DNA of 64,000 nt, from contig CAYPFN010000008.1 of NCBI GenBank assembly GCA_964410325.1, forward strand, positions 1 to 64,000, in the 5' to 3' direction. The position numbers were made by a program, and so were the translations under genes. The stretch comes from CAAFZY01 sp964410325 (GTDB taxonomy: Bacteria > Pseudomonadota > Alphaproteobacteria > RF32 > CAG-239). This document shows, in pieces, positions 37,681 to 45,418 of this stretch (position 1 is the stretch's first letter; every line of letters starts with the position of its first letter). The notes under the pieces are model-generated. The model had not been told where the DNA came from, ran no database searches, and saw only the letters and a list, made by a program, of their open reading frames with translations.

Positions 37681-38395
37681 CTTTCAAATATTCCTTTAAC
37701 TGTTCTGGTGTTCCTACGCACTTCCAATCTTGTTTTTGAATATCAAAGACACCAATTTGGGCGCCATTTTTCACGGCATAGTTATAAACATTGCTCATGT
37801 AATATTCATTTTTGGCTCTATCACCATAAATCATCATTTCTATGGTGTTTTTTACAAAGTCTGCGCCTCTTGCAAACATATACACACCACAAATAGCGTG
37901 GTTGGATATGACTTCTTTTTCTCTTGTTTTGGTGACAAAACCTTTGTTATCAGTAGCAGCAAAGGAAAAACATTCCTTATCCGTATTAAACGTGAGTAAG
38001 CTGCCGTCTAATTTTCTGGTCAGACAATCGTTCACAAAGTTTTGAAAAACCCAATTATCAAAAATGTTATCGGAATCGGCAAAAATAACCGGCAAATTAT
38101 TATTAATTATCTCATGAGAGGCCAAGGCCGTGCAACTTGCGCCTTGGGTCAATTTTTCTACACTGATAAACGCCACATGATATTTTGAAGACAGTTTTTC
38201 CAACTGTTCTTTGTTTTCTTCTTCAAACTGTTTTTGAATTATCAGCGTATAATGGGCGTTGGGATAGTAAACACCATCTAAAACCCGCTCTATCATCATT
38301 TTTCCGTTCACATCAATAAACGGTTTGGGTAAGGTATAGCCTTGAGCTTTGAAACGACTTCCCGCTCCGGCCATGGGAATAACAATATTTAACAT
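37667..38395 (-). CDS. Sugar-nucleotide-type nucleotidyltransferase
   Basis: 242 residues from MLNIVIPMAGAGSRFKAQGY; a GTG 12 bases upstream that overlaps the previous stop (GTGA) is an alternative start. The signature GAGSRF...PKPFIDVNGKMMI and PVIFADSDNIFDN are those of NTP-transferases that activate sugar or alcohol phosphates. It works next to a HAD phosphatase and a second NTP-transferase fused to a kinase, suggesting one activation pathway for a polysaccharide substituent. Confidence 0.8.
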   Translation of the reverse strand: MLNIVIPMAGAGSRFKAQGYTLPKPFIDVNGKMMIERVLDGVYYPNAHYTLIIQKQFEEENKEQLEKLSSKYHVAFISVEKLTQGASCTALASHEIINNNLPVIFADSDNIFDNWVFQNFVNDCLTRKLDGSLLTFNTDKECFSFAATDNKGFVTKTREKEVISNHAICGVYMFARGADFVKNTIEMMIYGDRAKNEYYMSNVYNYAVKNGAQIGVFDIQKQDWKCVGTPEQLKEYLKDEQY

Positions 38396-38403
38396 GCTCG
38401 CTC

Positions 38404-38790
38404 TCACTTTGCTTTGGCTGCTTTACTTAAGTTTTCTTCAGTCATATCTTGCCAATTATCATTAAAACGAACAACACGATCATCTATTGTGATATCTGCA
38501 TTAGGTTTGCCAAAGAAAATTTCATCATATTCAATGCCGTTTTTTGCCAACCATTCAAATGTCATTTGCCCAACATTTTTTAATACTTTGCCTACATTAT
38601 GACCTGTAGAGCCCATGTTACGAGCCGTGTTGATGATGATTGTATGACCAGCGGCACGCAAAGCGTGTATCATCTCTTTTGCGCCATCTTTAACTTTAAC
38701 ATCAGCGTAAGTTTGCGGATCTTTTCTTATCTCACAAATAGTTCCGTCTAAATCTATGCAAATACGCATTTTTTTATCACTAGTCATCAT
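38404..38790 (-). CDS. HAD-superfamily phosphatase of capsule type
   Basis: 128 residues. The N-terminal ICIDLDGTICEI provides the nucleophile and acid/base aspartates (D13, D15), INTARN supplies motif II and KPNADITIDDRVVRF motifs III/IV. There is no cap domain. Small proteins of this kind occur in capsule loci. The start has GAGG inside the upstream gene and overlaps its end by 11 bases. Confidence 0.8.
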   Translation of the reverse strand: MMTSDKKMRICIDLDGTICEIRKDPQTYADVKVKDGAKEMIHALRAAGHTIIINTARNMGSTGHNVGKVLKNVGQMTFEWLAKNGIEYDEIFFGKPNADITIDDRVVRFNDNWQDMTEENLSKAAKAK

Positions 38791-40417
38791 ATAATACCTC
38801 GTTAAATTTCTTTATTGATGTTAGGTAAAATGCTTTTTGACGCTGAATATCATCACTATGTAATGGGATCATAGTTAAGAACAACAAAGCCTCAATAAGC
38901 TTGATTTCTTTTCTGTCATAACCATAATTTACAACCAATTCATCGAAGAACGGCTCTAATTTTTCAGTTAAAACAGGAGTTGAAATTTGAAAATCGTAAA
39001 AATCTTTGCCGGATGCCTTAAGCTTATATAGTCCGGCAACGATAAAGTCATATAACCCTACAATGCTATGGCGCAATTTGGCAATATCATAACGCGGATC
39101 TCCATATATACTTTGGGTTTTGAAACGGCCACGCGGATCAATCAGCTTGAAAATATAGTGCATTGAGTCAAATAAAATATTGGAAAAACAATAATCTCCA
39201 TGTACGATTGTCCTCTTGTCATAATTGACCAATTTGGCGACTTCTGTATTCAAAGCTGATTTTAATAAAGGATAATTTTTATAATGAACATTATTGATTG
39301 AAATATAATCACTCTGCATCATTTTAAAAATTTCAGGATTTTTAGTGGCAATCTCGTCTATACGTCGCTGTGTTTTGTTTTGATATATTTCAACTAATTC
39401 TTCTTTGTCTTGTGGTTCTGTATAATTTTCAAAGACCTTATGAACCTTAAGTAATGCTTCTATAATATTATACCAATCTTCCAAATTATTAGAGCCATAA
39501 ATAAATGTTTCTGCCAAATTTGCATATCCATATAGCTCCATTTCAACCGATGTAGTTTCCGCATTTTCACTCACGTTAAAAACTCTAGGTGCATAACAAG
39601 CAACATCGGTAGGAAGTTCTTTATACCAATTGGCTTCATCAAGCAGTTTTTGTTTATTCCTAGATATTTTAGTTATTGTGCCTCTAACAGCATCTACTTT
39701 TAAAGAATTAAACTCTCTTGCACTGAATAATTCCAAGCGAGCTTGAACTGCACCACTGACATGCCCAAAATCAAACCAACGTTGTGTTGTTTTTATTAAA
39801 ATTGGGTGAATGTTATGATACTTTTGCAATACATTTATAAAACTTGCTTCATAATTTAAAAATTCTGTAGCTAAAAGTTGCTTTAACAACTTTGTATCTG
39901 AAAATTTATAATATCCTACCAAAGCTTCTTTATCGGCTATTGAGATGTCTCTTTCTTTATTGTAAATTCTTGCCAAATAACCTTTTTTATCTTTAGAAAC
40001 TAAACACCATTGTTTTGATGCTTTTATATTTGGAGAAGACAGAAAAACATCATCTTCTTCGGGGAAAGTTTCGTCTATTAAGGTATCGCCAAAAATAATT
40101 TGCGTGGAAAAGTTTTCATCACAACTGTCTAAAAGATTTATGACTGAGGAAGATATGTCTGAATCTGATTCAATAAAATATTGTTGAACGTTGGGATAAC
40201 TATAACCAAGAAAACGACTCAATCTTGTATTGTTTTCTCGCAATACAATTTTGATTTTATCGGCACCATTTTTTATGGCAGAATCGATACACCAGTTAAT
40301 GGCTGGTTTTGAACGTATCGGCAAAAGTCCGGGATCTGTAATCATACCTACGGATATGTTTTTGGGATTAAACTTTCCGGCCGATAAAATGATGGTGTTG
40401 ACTTTTTGCTTTTCCAT
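38780..40417 (-). CDS. Nucleotidyltransferase fused to a choline/aminoglycoside-kinase-like domain
   Basis: 545 residues. The N-terminal part (about 5-230) is NTP-transferase-like (IILSAGKFNPKN, LLPIRSKPAINWCIDSAI, FGDTLID). The C-terminal part (about 255-540) is a small-molecule kinase fold with HGDYCFSN (H406, D408, N413) and IDPRGR with D427 for magnesium. The combination suggests phosphorylation and nucleotide activation of one small molecule. The substrate cannot be read from sequence. AGGAGA precedes the ATG. Confidence 0.78.
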   Translation of the reverse strand: MEKQKVNTIILSAGKFNPKNISVGMITDPGLLPIRSKPAINWCIDSAIKNGADKIKIVLRENNTRLSRFLGYSYPNVQQYFIESDSDISSSVINLLDSCDENFSTQIIFGDTLIDETFPEEDDVFLSSPNIKASKQWCLVSKDKKGYLARIYNKERDISIADKEALVGYYKFSDTKLLKQLLATEFLNYEASFINVLQKYHNIHPILIKTTQRWFDFGHVSGAVQARLELFSAREFNSLKVDAVRGTITKISRNKQKLLDEANWYKELPTDVACYAPRVFNVSENAETTSVEMELYGYANLAETFIYGSNNLEDWYNIIEALLKVHKVFENYTEPQDKEELVEIYQNKTQRRIDEIATKNPEIFKMMQSDYISINNVHYKNYPLLKSALNTEVAKLVNYDKRTIVHGDYCFSNILFDSMHYIFKLIDPRGRFKTQSIYGDPRYDIAKLRHSIVGLYDFIVAGLYKLKASGKDFYDFQISTPVLTEKLEPFFDELVVNYGYDRKEIKLIEALLFLTMIPLHSDDIQRQKAFYLTSIKKFNEVLYDD

Positions 40418-40426
40418 TTTCTTCTC

Positions 40427-42265
40427 CTAATTATTTAAATATCCTACCGAAATGCACAGATTGAATTGCAAAATTTGAATTTTGATGTGAAAAATACTGG
40501 GCAAAAATGTCAAAAAACGAATGTAAGAATCCTTGCCTAATTTTATCTTGAATAAATTTTTTAAAATTTTCTTTTCACGTAAAATGCACCAATCCGCATT
40601 TCCTTGATACATAAGTGGATATGTCTGAATATGATTCTTGGTCAACTCTTGCATTGCCATATTCTCAGGATTCCACAAATAATCTTTGTATTTGGAAAAA
40701 TCTATGCTATGCAAAACCTTGCAAATTTCATCTGCCGTATTTGGAGATGAAACAAACAAAATATCCGTTGCGGCATCAGCTGTCAGAGCAAAATCATTTA
40801 TATAACGGCCATGAGCGACAAATTTTATTTTTTCTTTATTTTGTTTTGTAAGAACAAGCTCTTTATTGAGAATATCTAATATAAACGGACGGTTTAGATA
40901 AATATCCGGCCGGATAAAAACGATATAATCATATTGAATGCCCTGCTCTTTTTGATATTGCTTGCGAAGTTTGTTGACTTCATTTTGGGAGTGATACATA
41001 CAAGATAACCCCCAAACAGAAATTTTTGACTTTGGATTACATAAACACTGTATATTTCCCCAATCTTGCACATTTTGATGTTCTACTTTTATAGATTTGA
41101 GAGAATAAAGCTTCTTAAGCTTTTCTACAACTTGAGTATCAACCTTTTTGACTTTACATTTATTTTTGTGGTGACTTAGCGTAGAATGGTTGGTTTCATC
41201 CCATGTATGCATAAAAACATCACAATCATATAAGTCTATTAAGTTCTTTTTTATTGATGAGGCGCATTTTTCAAAAGTACGCAAATGGCCAAACATCTGA
41301 ACTGCAACTTTTACATTGCTTTTTGGCTTGTTTTTAAGAAGCCTTTTATATTGACAATATCTCCATAAACCATGCCATTTAAACGCAAGCATCCCTTTTT
41401 GTTGCAAGTCTGCAAGTTCATCACTAAAAACTTTCCACATTTCAGCAGAAACCTCTGCAGAAGCATGACTACATTTATTATATTGATGTTTTAATAAACG
41501 AGGCAAAGCGTCTTTTTTAAAAAAATCTAATTCCTTTTTTAATCCTTTTTGACTATACAAAGATACAACTGAAAGTATTCCCGTCCAATAACCTGATATT
41601 TGTTTGGGGGATGACTTTTGATTAGAAATTGAATTTATGTTTTTAGTATAAAGATGTAATTTCAACGGAAGTAATGCTGTTTTGGGATGATTACTTAGTA
41701 CTGCATATGTAAAAGGATAATCTTCAAATTGAATTCCTTTAATAAAATTCATATCGTCAATTAAGCTCTTTTTATAAAATTTAGTCCAAACATTAAATGA
41801 TATTCTGTTTTTTCCGGAACAACCTTTATACAAAGGCTTGTCATATATTTTAGCTTGAATTTTGCTTATATCAAAAATCTCTTCAGGAAGCTCTTTTCCA
41901 TCTGATTTTTTATAACCAAAGCATACTAAATCGGTATTATATTTGGCTGATATTTGATAACAAATCTCTATTGTCTGAGGCTCTATAGCGTCATCAGAAT
42001 CAAGAAAATAAATATATTCACCTGTTGCTTGCTTTAAACCATTATTTCGAGCCTCGGAAAGGCCTTGATTTTTTTGTGTTATTAATTTTATTCGATTATC
42101 TTTTTTTGAATAATCATCTAAAATTTGCGCACTATTATCCGTACTTCCATCATTAACACAAATAACTTCAATATCTTTAAATGTTTGCGTTAAGACACTA
42201 TCAAGACAACGAGCCAAAAACTGTTCGACATTGTATACAGGAATAATTACAGAAACTTTGGACAT
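40427..42265 (-). CDS. Two-domain glycosyltransferase (GT2 plus second GT-like domain)
   Basis: 612 residues. Residues 1-230 are a family 2 glycosyltransferase: VSVIIPVYNVEQFLARCLDS, VNDGSTDNS and FLDSDDA (D89-D92). After a linker a second domain (about 317-600) begins VKVAVQMFGHLRTFEKC and has YIVFIRPDIYLNRPF, where RPD parallels the WavE-type metal triad. GGAGG lies just before the ATG inside the end of the upstream regulator gene, so the two are cotranscribed. Confidence 0.78.
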   Translation of the reverse strand: MSKVSVIIPVYNVEQFLARCLDSVLTQTFKDIEVICVNDGSTDNSAQILDDYSKKDNRIKLITQKNQGLSEARNNGLKQATGEYIYFLDSDDAIEPQTIEICYQISAKYNTDLVCFGYKKSDGKELPEEIFDISKIQAKIYDKPLYKGCSGKNRISFNVWTKFYKKSLIDDMNFIKGIQFEDYPFTYAVLSNHPKTALLPLKLHLYTKNINSISNQKSSPKQISGYWTGILSVVSLYSQKGLKKELDFFKKDALPRLLKHQYNKCSHASAEVSAEMWKVFSDELADLQQKGMLAFKWHGLWRYCQYKRLLKNKPKSNVKVAVQMFGHLRTFEKCASSIKKNLIDLYDCDVFMHTWDETNHSTLSHHKNKCKVKKVDTQVVEKLKKLYSLKSIKVEHQNVQDWGNIQCLCNPKSKISVWGLSCMYHSQNEVNKLRKQYQKEQGIQYDYIVFIRPDIYLNRPFILDILNKELVLTKQNKEKIKFVAHGRYINDFALTADAATDILFVSSPNTADEICKVLHSIDFSKYKDYLWNPENMAMQELTKNHIQTYPLMYQGNADWCILREKKILKNLFKIKLGKDSYIRFLTFLPSIFHIKIQILQFNLCISVGYLNN

Positions 42266-42853
42266 CTATTTATTTCCTCCACTAAAGGAAATTCCGCGTC
42301 TTCTAGCAAAGGTATAGATTGATACTCGATTGATACCTAATTGTCTGGCAATTTCTGATTTTGAAATACCAGCATCAAGCATTCGTAAAATTTCTGCCGA
42401 ATTGTTTTCTAATTTGGATTTTACTTTTGCCCCAAATGGACGACCAAGTTTTTTGCCTTCTTTTTTACGTTGATTTAAAACTTTTCTGGTTGATTGTGAA
42501 ATTAAATGACTGCGAATATCAATAGCAGCATCCATTCCTTTGAAAAAATCATCAGTTAAGCCAGAATTATCAAAGCTATAACCCTCATCTATAGAAAATA
42601 GTTTCAGATTCCTTTCCTGACAAAACTGAAGATTATCTTTGATATTTTGTAGATAAGAACCGATATGGCTTATTTTGTTAATAAGAATACCTTCACAATC
42701 TGCTTGAATAATACTTTTTACATTTTCAAAATTCTCACCAGAGTGAACACACCCCATTACTAAGCCTTTCTCTTTTGCAAAAGAGACAAGACTTTGATAT
42801 TGATCAGCATAGTCTGCCTGATCTTGATTATTTGGTATGTATCCAACAAACAT
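42266..42853 (-). CDS. Serine-recombinase-like protein lacking catalytic residues, probable regulator
   Basis: 195 residues aligned by eye with resolvase/invertase proteins. The start MFVGYIPNNQDQADYADQYQ matches the GYxRxS...Q opening but lacks the catalytic arginine and serine. The LDRLGRS active-site block is replaced by ISHIGSY (61-67), and IDEGYSF occupies the usual 'EGIDTS' place. The C-terminal helix-turn-helix is well kept: GRPFGAKVKSKL, then ISKSEIARQLGINRVSIYTFARR (163-185). It should bind DNA but not recombine it. It is first in the polysaccharide operon, beside the inverted repeats. The start has no good ribosome-binding site. Confidence 0.75.
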   Translation of the reverse strand: MFVGYIPNNQDQADYADQYQSLVSFAKEKGLVMGCVHSGENFENVKSIIQADCEGILINKISHIGSYLQNIKDNLQFCQERNLKLFSIDEGYSFDNSGLTDDFFKGMDAAIDIRSHLISQSTRKVLNQRKKEGKKLGRPFGAKVKSKLENNSAEILRMLDAGISKSEIARQLGINRVSIYTFARRRGISFSGGNK

Positions 42854-42866
42854 TCAGCACATTCTT

Positions 42867-43016
42867 CAAAAATCAGCGTTTGTGCATAAATTTATTAAGA
42901 TATAACTACTTATATCAAGGAGAGCCTTTATTTTCTTGGTGTTGATAAAAAAAACATCTTGCAATTTAAAATAATTTGTGTAGGTATAAGATATATAAAA
43001 TAAACGCTGATTTTTG
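42867..43016. repeat. 15-bp inverted repeats flanking a 120-bp segment (candidate invertible promoter)
   Basis: CAAAAATCAGCGTTT at 42867-42881 is repeated as its exact reverse complement at 43002-43016, with partial similarity for about seven more bases on the outer sides. The segment between is AT-rich. On the plus strand it has TTGATA (42942-42947), a 17-base spacer and TTTAAA (42965-42970), pointing away from the polysaccharide operon in the orientation shown. Inversion would aim it at the operon. No target duplication is seen, which argues against a small transposon. No active recombinase gene is in the window. Confidence 0.6.
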
Positions 43017-43051
43017 ATGACTGCAGCAAAGTGTTTCATCGCCTTTGGTAG

Positions 43052-43186
43052 GTAGTTAAATCATATCTGCGAGATGCTAAAATATCTCAAGAATATCAAA
43101 ATGTTATATGTAGCTGGACATCTAATGACATTAGCGAAAAAATATATGGTCTTTTAAACGCACATAATTTTTCTTGCATTGTATAA
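43052..43186 (+). pseudogene. Short coding remnant of unknown family
   Basis: An open stretch without a start codon reads SYLRDAKISQEYQNVICSW and then NDISEKIYGLLNAHNF before a stop. Composition is protein-like but there is no ribosome-binding site. It may be the 3' end of a gene cut by rearrangement at this locus. Confidence 0.3.
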
Positions 43187-43215
43187 AAATAGATAATATT
43201 ATCAGCTTAGTTGTT

Positions 43216-43292
43216 GGGGGTGTAGTTCAGTTGGTTAGAACGCTGCCCTGTCACGGCAGAGGTCGCGAGTTCGAGCCTCGTCGCTCCCGCCA
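43216..43292 (+). tRNA. tRNA-Asp (anticodon GTC)
   Basis: A 77-base cloverleaf: acceptor arms GGGGGTG and CGCTCCC (two G-U pairs), D arm GTTC...GAAC, anticodon stem CTGCC/GGCAG with loop CTGTCAC, T arm GCGAG-TTCGAGC-CTCGT, discriminator G and an encoded CCA end. Confidence 0.97.
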
Positions 43293-43323
43293 TAAAATAA
43301 GCCACTGTTAGCGGTTTATTTTA
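43293..43323 (+). terminator. Terminator hairpin after tRNA-Asp
   Basis: TAAAATAAGCC pairs with the GGTTTATTTTA-type right arm with one wobble, directly after the tRNA. Confidence 0.6.
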
Positions 43324-43623
43324 TAAAAAAACATCGATTATGAAGAATGTATACTATATCTGAAAAAAGCCAGTAGTTGGCGAAGACGTTACCCAAAATT
43401 TCAAAGAAGAAAAATCTAAAACAAAACGCTTTTTAACAATTCTGCTAAAAAATATCCCTTAGCAATTATCATAAATAGCAATCGCCCAAATTACAACTAA
43501 AAATTTATTTATAATAAAACATTCCCCTACAAAACAAAATATGTAGAAGTTTTTCATGGGCTGATTTATTTCGCTTGCAAAAAATATTCAAAATCTTATT
43601 TTATATAGCAAAGGAGAAAAACA
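43324..43623. other. Gene-free spacer before trxB
   Basis: About 300 AT-rich bases with no gene or clear regulatory element beyond the AAAGGAG ribosome-binding site of trxB at its end. Confidence 0.5.
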
Positions 43624-44565
43624 ATGGCTGAATATAAAACAAAAGTTCTTATCATCGGATCTGGCCCTGCCGGTTATACAGCGGGCATTTATGCTTCCCG
43701 TGCCGGCTTAAATCCGGTTTTGGTTTCTGGTTCCCAAATCGGCGGACAGCTGACTATGACCACGGATATCGAAAATTTTCCAGGTTTTGCCGAACCAATT
43801 TCCGGACCGCAGTTAATGGATAATATGCTCAAACAAGCCCAAAATGTCGGCACGTGCATTGTTAACGACAAAATCACGGAAGTGGATTTCAATCATCGCC
43901 CGTTTATTTGCAGTTCTGAAAACGGCAACGTTTTTCAGGCGGAAACCGTTATTATCTGCACCGGTTCTTCCGCCCGCTGGCTGGAGCTTGAATCTGAGAA
44001 AAAATATATCGGTTTTGGTGTGTCGGCATGCGCAACCTGTGACGGATTCTTTTATCGTGGCAAAAATGTGGCTGTCGTCGGCGGCGGTAACACCGCAGCG
44101 GAAGAAGCGCTTTATTTGACCAATTTTGCCGCCAAAGTCTACTTAATCCACCGTCGCGATGCGTTACGCGCCGATGCCGTTATGCAAAAGCGGCTGCAAG
44201 ACAATCATAAAATTGAAATTGTCTGGAACAGCGTTATCGATGAGGTCTTAGGTTCTGATCAGCCCTTGGGCGTAACTGGTATTAAACTCCGCAACGTAAA
44301 GACAGATACAGTTTCGCAAATGCCTTTAGATGGTTTGTTTGTCGCCATCGGCCACCATCCCAATACAGATATTTTCAAAGAATATATTAAACTAGACCGT
44401 GAGGGCTATATCATCACCGCACCAGGTGGCACTGCCACCAACGTTCCTGGAGTGTTTGCTGCTGGCGATGTGCAAGATCCAAAATTCCGCCAAGCCATCA
44501 CTTCTGCCGCAACTGGTGCCATGGCCGCTATGGAGGCCGAAAAATATCTGGTTGCCCAGGACTGA
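43624..44565 (+). CDS. trxB: Thioredoxin reductase
   Basis: 313 residues. It reduces thioredoxin with NADPH through FAD and a redox-active disulfide. FAD-binding GSGPAGYTAGIYASRAGL, the active site CATC (C136, C139), NADPH motif GGGNTAAEEALYL and the C-terminal FAD block GVFAAGDVQD are intact. AAAGGAG precedes the ATG. Confidence 0.96.
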   Translation: MAEYKTKVLIIGSGPAGYTAGIYASRAGLNPVLVSGSQIGGQLTMTTDIENFPGFAEPISGPQLMDNMLKQAQNVGTCIVNDKITEVDFNHRPFICSSENGNVFQAETVIICTGSSARWLELESEKKYIGFGVSACATCDGFFYRGKNVAVVGGGNTAAEEALYLTNFAAKVYLIHRRDALRADAVMQKRLQDNHKIEIVWNSVIDEVLGSDQPLGVTGIKLRNVKTDTVSQMPLDGLFVAIGHHPNTDIFKEYIKLDREGYIITAPGGTATNVPGVFAAGDVQDPKFRQAITSAATGAMAAMEAEKYLVAQD

Positions 44566-44583
44566 AGTCTTTATTAGAAAAGT

Positions 44584-44618
44584 AAAACACTGCCTTTAAT
44601 TCTGGCAGTGTTTTTTTT
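44584..44618 (+). terminator. Intrinsic terminator after trxB
   Basis: Stem AAAACACTGCC/GGCAGTGTTTT (44584-44594 with 44604-44614) followed by eight T residues. Confidence 0.9.
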
Positions 44619-44621
44619 GAC

Positions 44622-44654
44622 TTGACATTTTACCAAAAACTGTTAATTTATAAT
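44622..44654 (+). promoter_or_regulatory. Probable promoter of the nadM-like gene
   Basis: TTGACA at 44622-44627 is followed by an AT-rich stretch with TATAAT at 44649-44654 (21-base spacing) and weaker hexamers at 15-17 bases. The exact -10, and so the first base of the leader RNA, is uncertain. Confidence 0.5.
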
Positions 44655-44771
44655 TGTTCTTGGTGCTTGCAGGGCTTATAGGCAGAGAACATTATAACAA
44701 CCCGAGCCAGGTTATGTTCAGGAAATTTGTATTTCCTTTAATAACGTGGCTCCTTAGTAAGGAGTTTTTTA
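44655..44771 (+). promoter_or_regulatory. Candidate pseudoknot riboswitch upstream of nadM-like gene
   Basis: A hairpin (TGTTCT 44655-44660 with AGAACA 44686-44691; TGCT with GGCA inside) presents the loop TGCAGGGCUUAUA (44668-44680). Its GGCUU can pair with GAGCC (44704-44708). GAGCCAGGUUAU (44704-44715) can alternatively pair with AUAACGUGGCUC (44741-44752, one mismatch). That second stem competes with CUCCUU/AAGGAG (44750-44755 with 44759-44764), a hairpin hiding the ribosome-binding site and followed by six U. The parts therefore form mutually exclusive on and off states. The ligand is inferred from gene context to be NAD or a precursor. Confidence 0.65.
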
Positions 44772-45314
44772 ATGTCTGAATTTAAATATCAACATGGTTT
44801 AACCATTATGCGCGCCCAACCGTTTCATATCGGGCACGTTAAATTGATTGACTGTATGTTAAACGAATGCGAACGTGCCACCGTTATTCTCGGTTCCATT
44901 CAGGAACAAGGCACTGCCCGCAATCCTTTAAATTACACTACCCGTAAAAAAATGATTCAAAATATTTATCGACATCGGCCGGAATATGAACGCTTAAAAA
45001 TCATCGGCTTGTTTGATATTAATAATCCGGCCGAATGGGGCGAATATGTCTTAGATTTTATTGCCGAAACTTTTCCGGATTTGCCACAACCTGATGTTTA
45101 TTATGCGGGAAGTACATATGATGCTCATTGGTTTAAAGAATGTTTCAAGCATATTGAATTAGTTGATCGTACGGATCCAGCATTTCCATTTGTCAGCGGT
45201 TCCATGATCCGCGACATGATAAAATTCGGCGACGAACGCTGGAAAAATTTTATTCATCCTGAAAACCACCATATTGTTGAGGAATATTTCAATCGCAAAA
45301 AAGCAATTATTTAA
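44772..45314 (+). CDS. Nicotinamide-nucleotide adenylyltransferase, NadM type
   Basis: 180 residues. It transfers AMP from ATP to NMN or nicotinate mononucleotide. The nucleotidyl-transferase motif MRAQPFHIGHVKLID (PxHxGH) is at 13-27 and FVSGSMIRDMI supplies the SxTxxR-like block near the C-terminus. It resembles the adenylyltransferase half of bacterial NadM without the Nudix part. It is alone behind its own leader RNA; the other NAD genes follow after a second leader. Confidence 0.8.
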   Translation: MSEFKYQHGLTIMRAQPFHIGHVKLIDCMLNECERATVILGSIQEQGTARNPLNYTTRKKMIQNIYRHRPEYERLKIIGLFDINNPAEWGEYVLDFIAETFPDLPQPDVYYAGSTYDAHWFKECFKHIELVDRTDPAFPFVSGSMIRDMIKFGDERWKNFIHPENHHIVEEYFNRKKAII

Positions 45315-45339
45315 TCTCAGCCGCGCATAATGCGCCAAA

Positions 45340-45418
45340 CGCCTGCGTCTTCTGCAGGGCTTATAGAAGACAGGTGTTCTAAACTTTAACCCATGATAAG
45401 CCTGAAAGGGGAAATACC
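45340..45418 (+). promoter_or_regulatory. Second copy of the candidate NAD-linked pseudoknot riboswitch
   Basis: Stem CGCCU...AGGUG (45340-45344, 45372-45376) and GUCUUC/GAAGAC (45347-45352, 45366-45371) close the same 13-base loop TGCAGGGCUUAUA (45353-45365) as the copy at 44.67 kb, although the stems differ in sequence. Loop bases GGCUUAU pair perfectly with AUAAGCC at 45396-45402, three bases before the ribosome-binding site AAGGGG (45406-45411). Pseudoknot formation would block ribosome access. Confidence 0.65.

Noticed and set aside
38382..38407. GTG start overlapping the HAD gene stop for the nucleotidyltransferase
   Set aside because: Possible, but the family begins MLNIVIPMAG-like; kept only as an alternative.
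42867..43016. The 15-bp inverted repeats as ends of a small transposon (MITE) or as a terminator
   Set aside because: No flanking target duplication is visible, and a 120-base loop is too long for a terminator; the invertible-segment reading fits the context better, though a MITE is not excluded.
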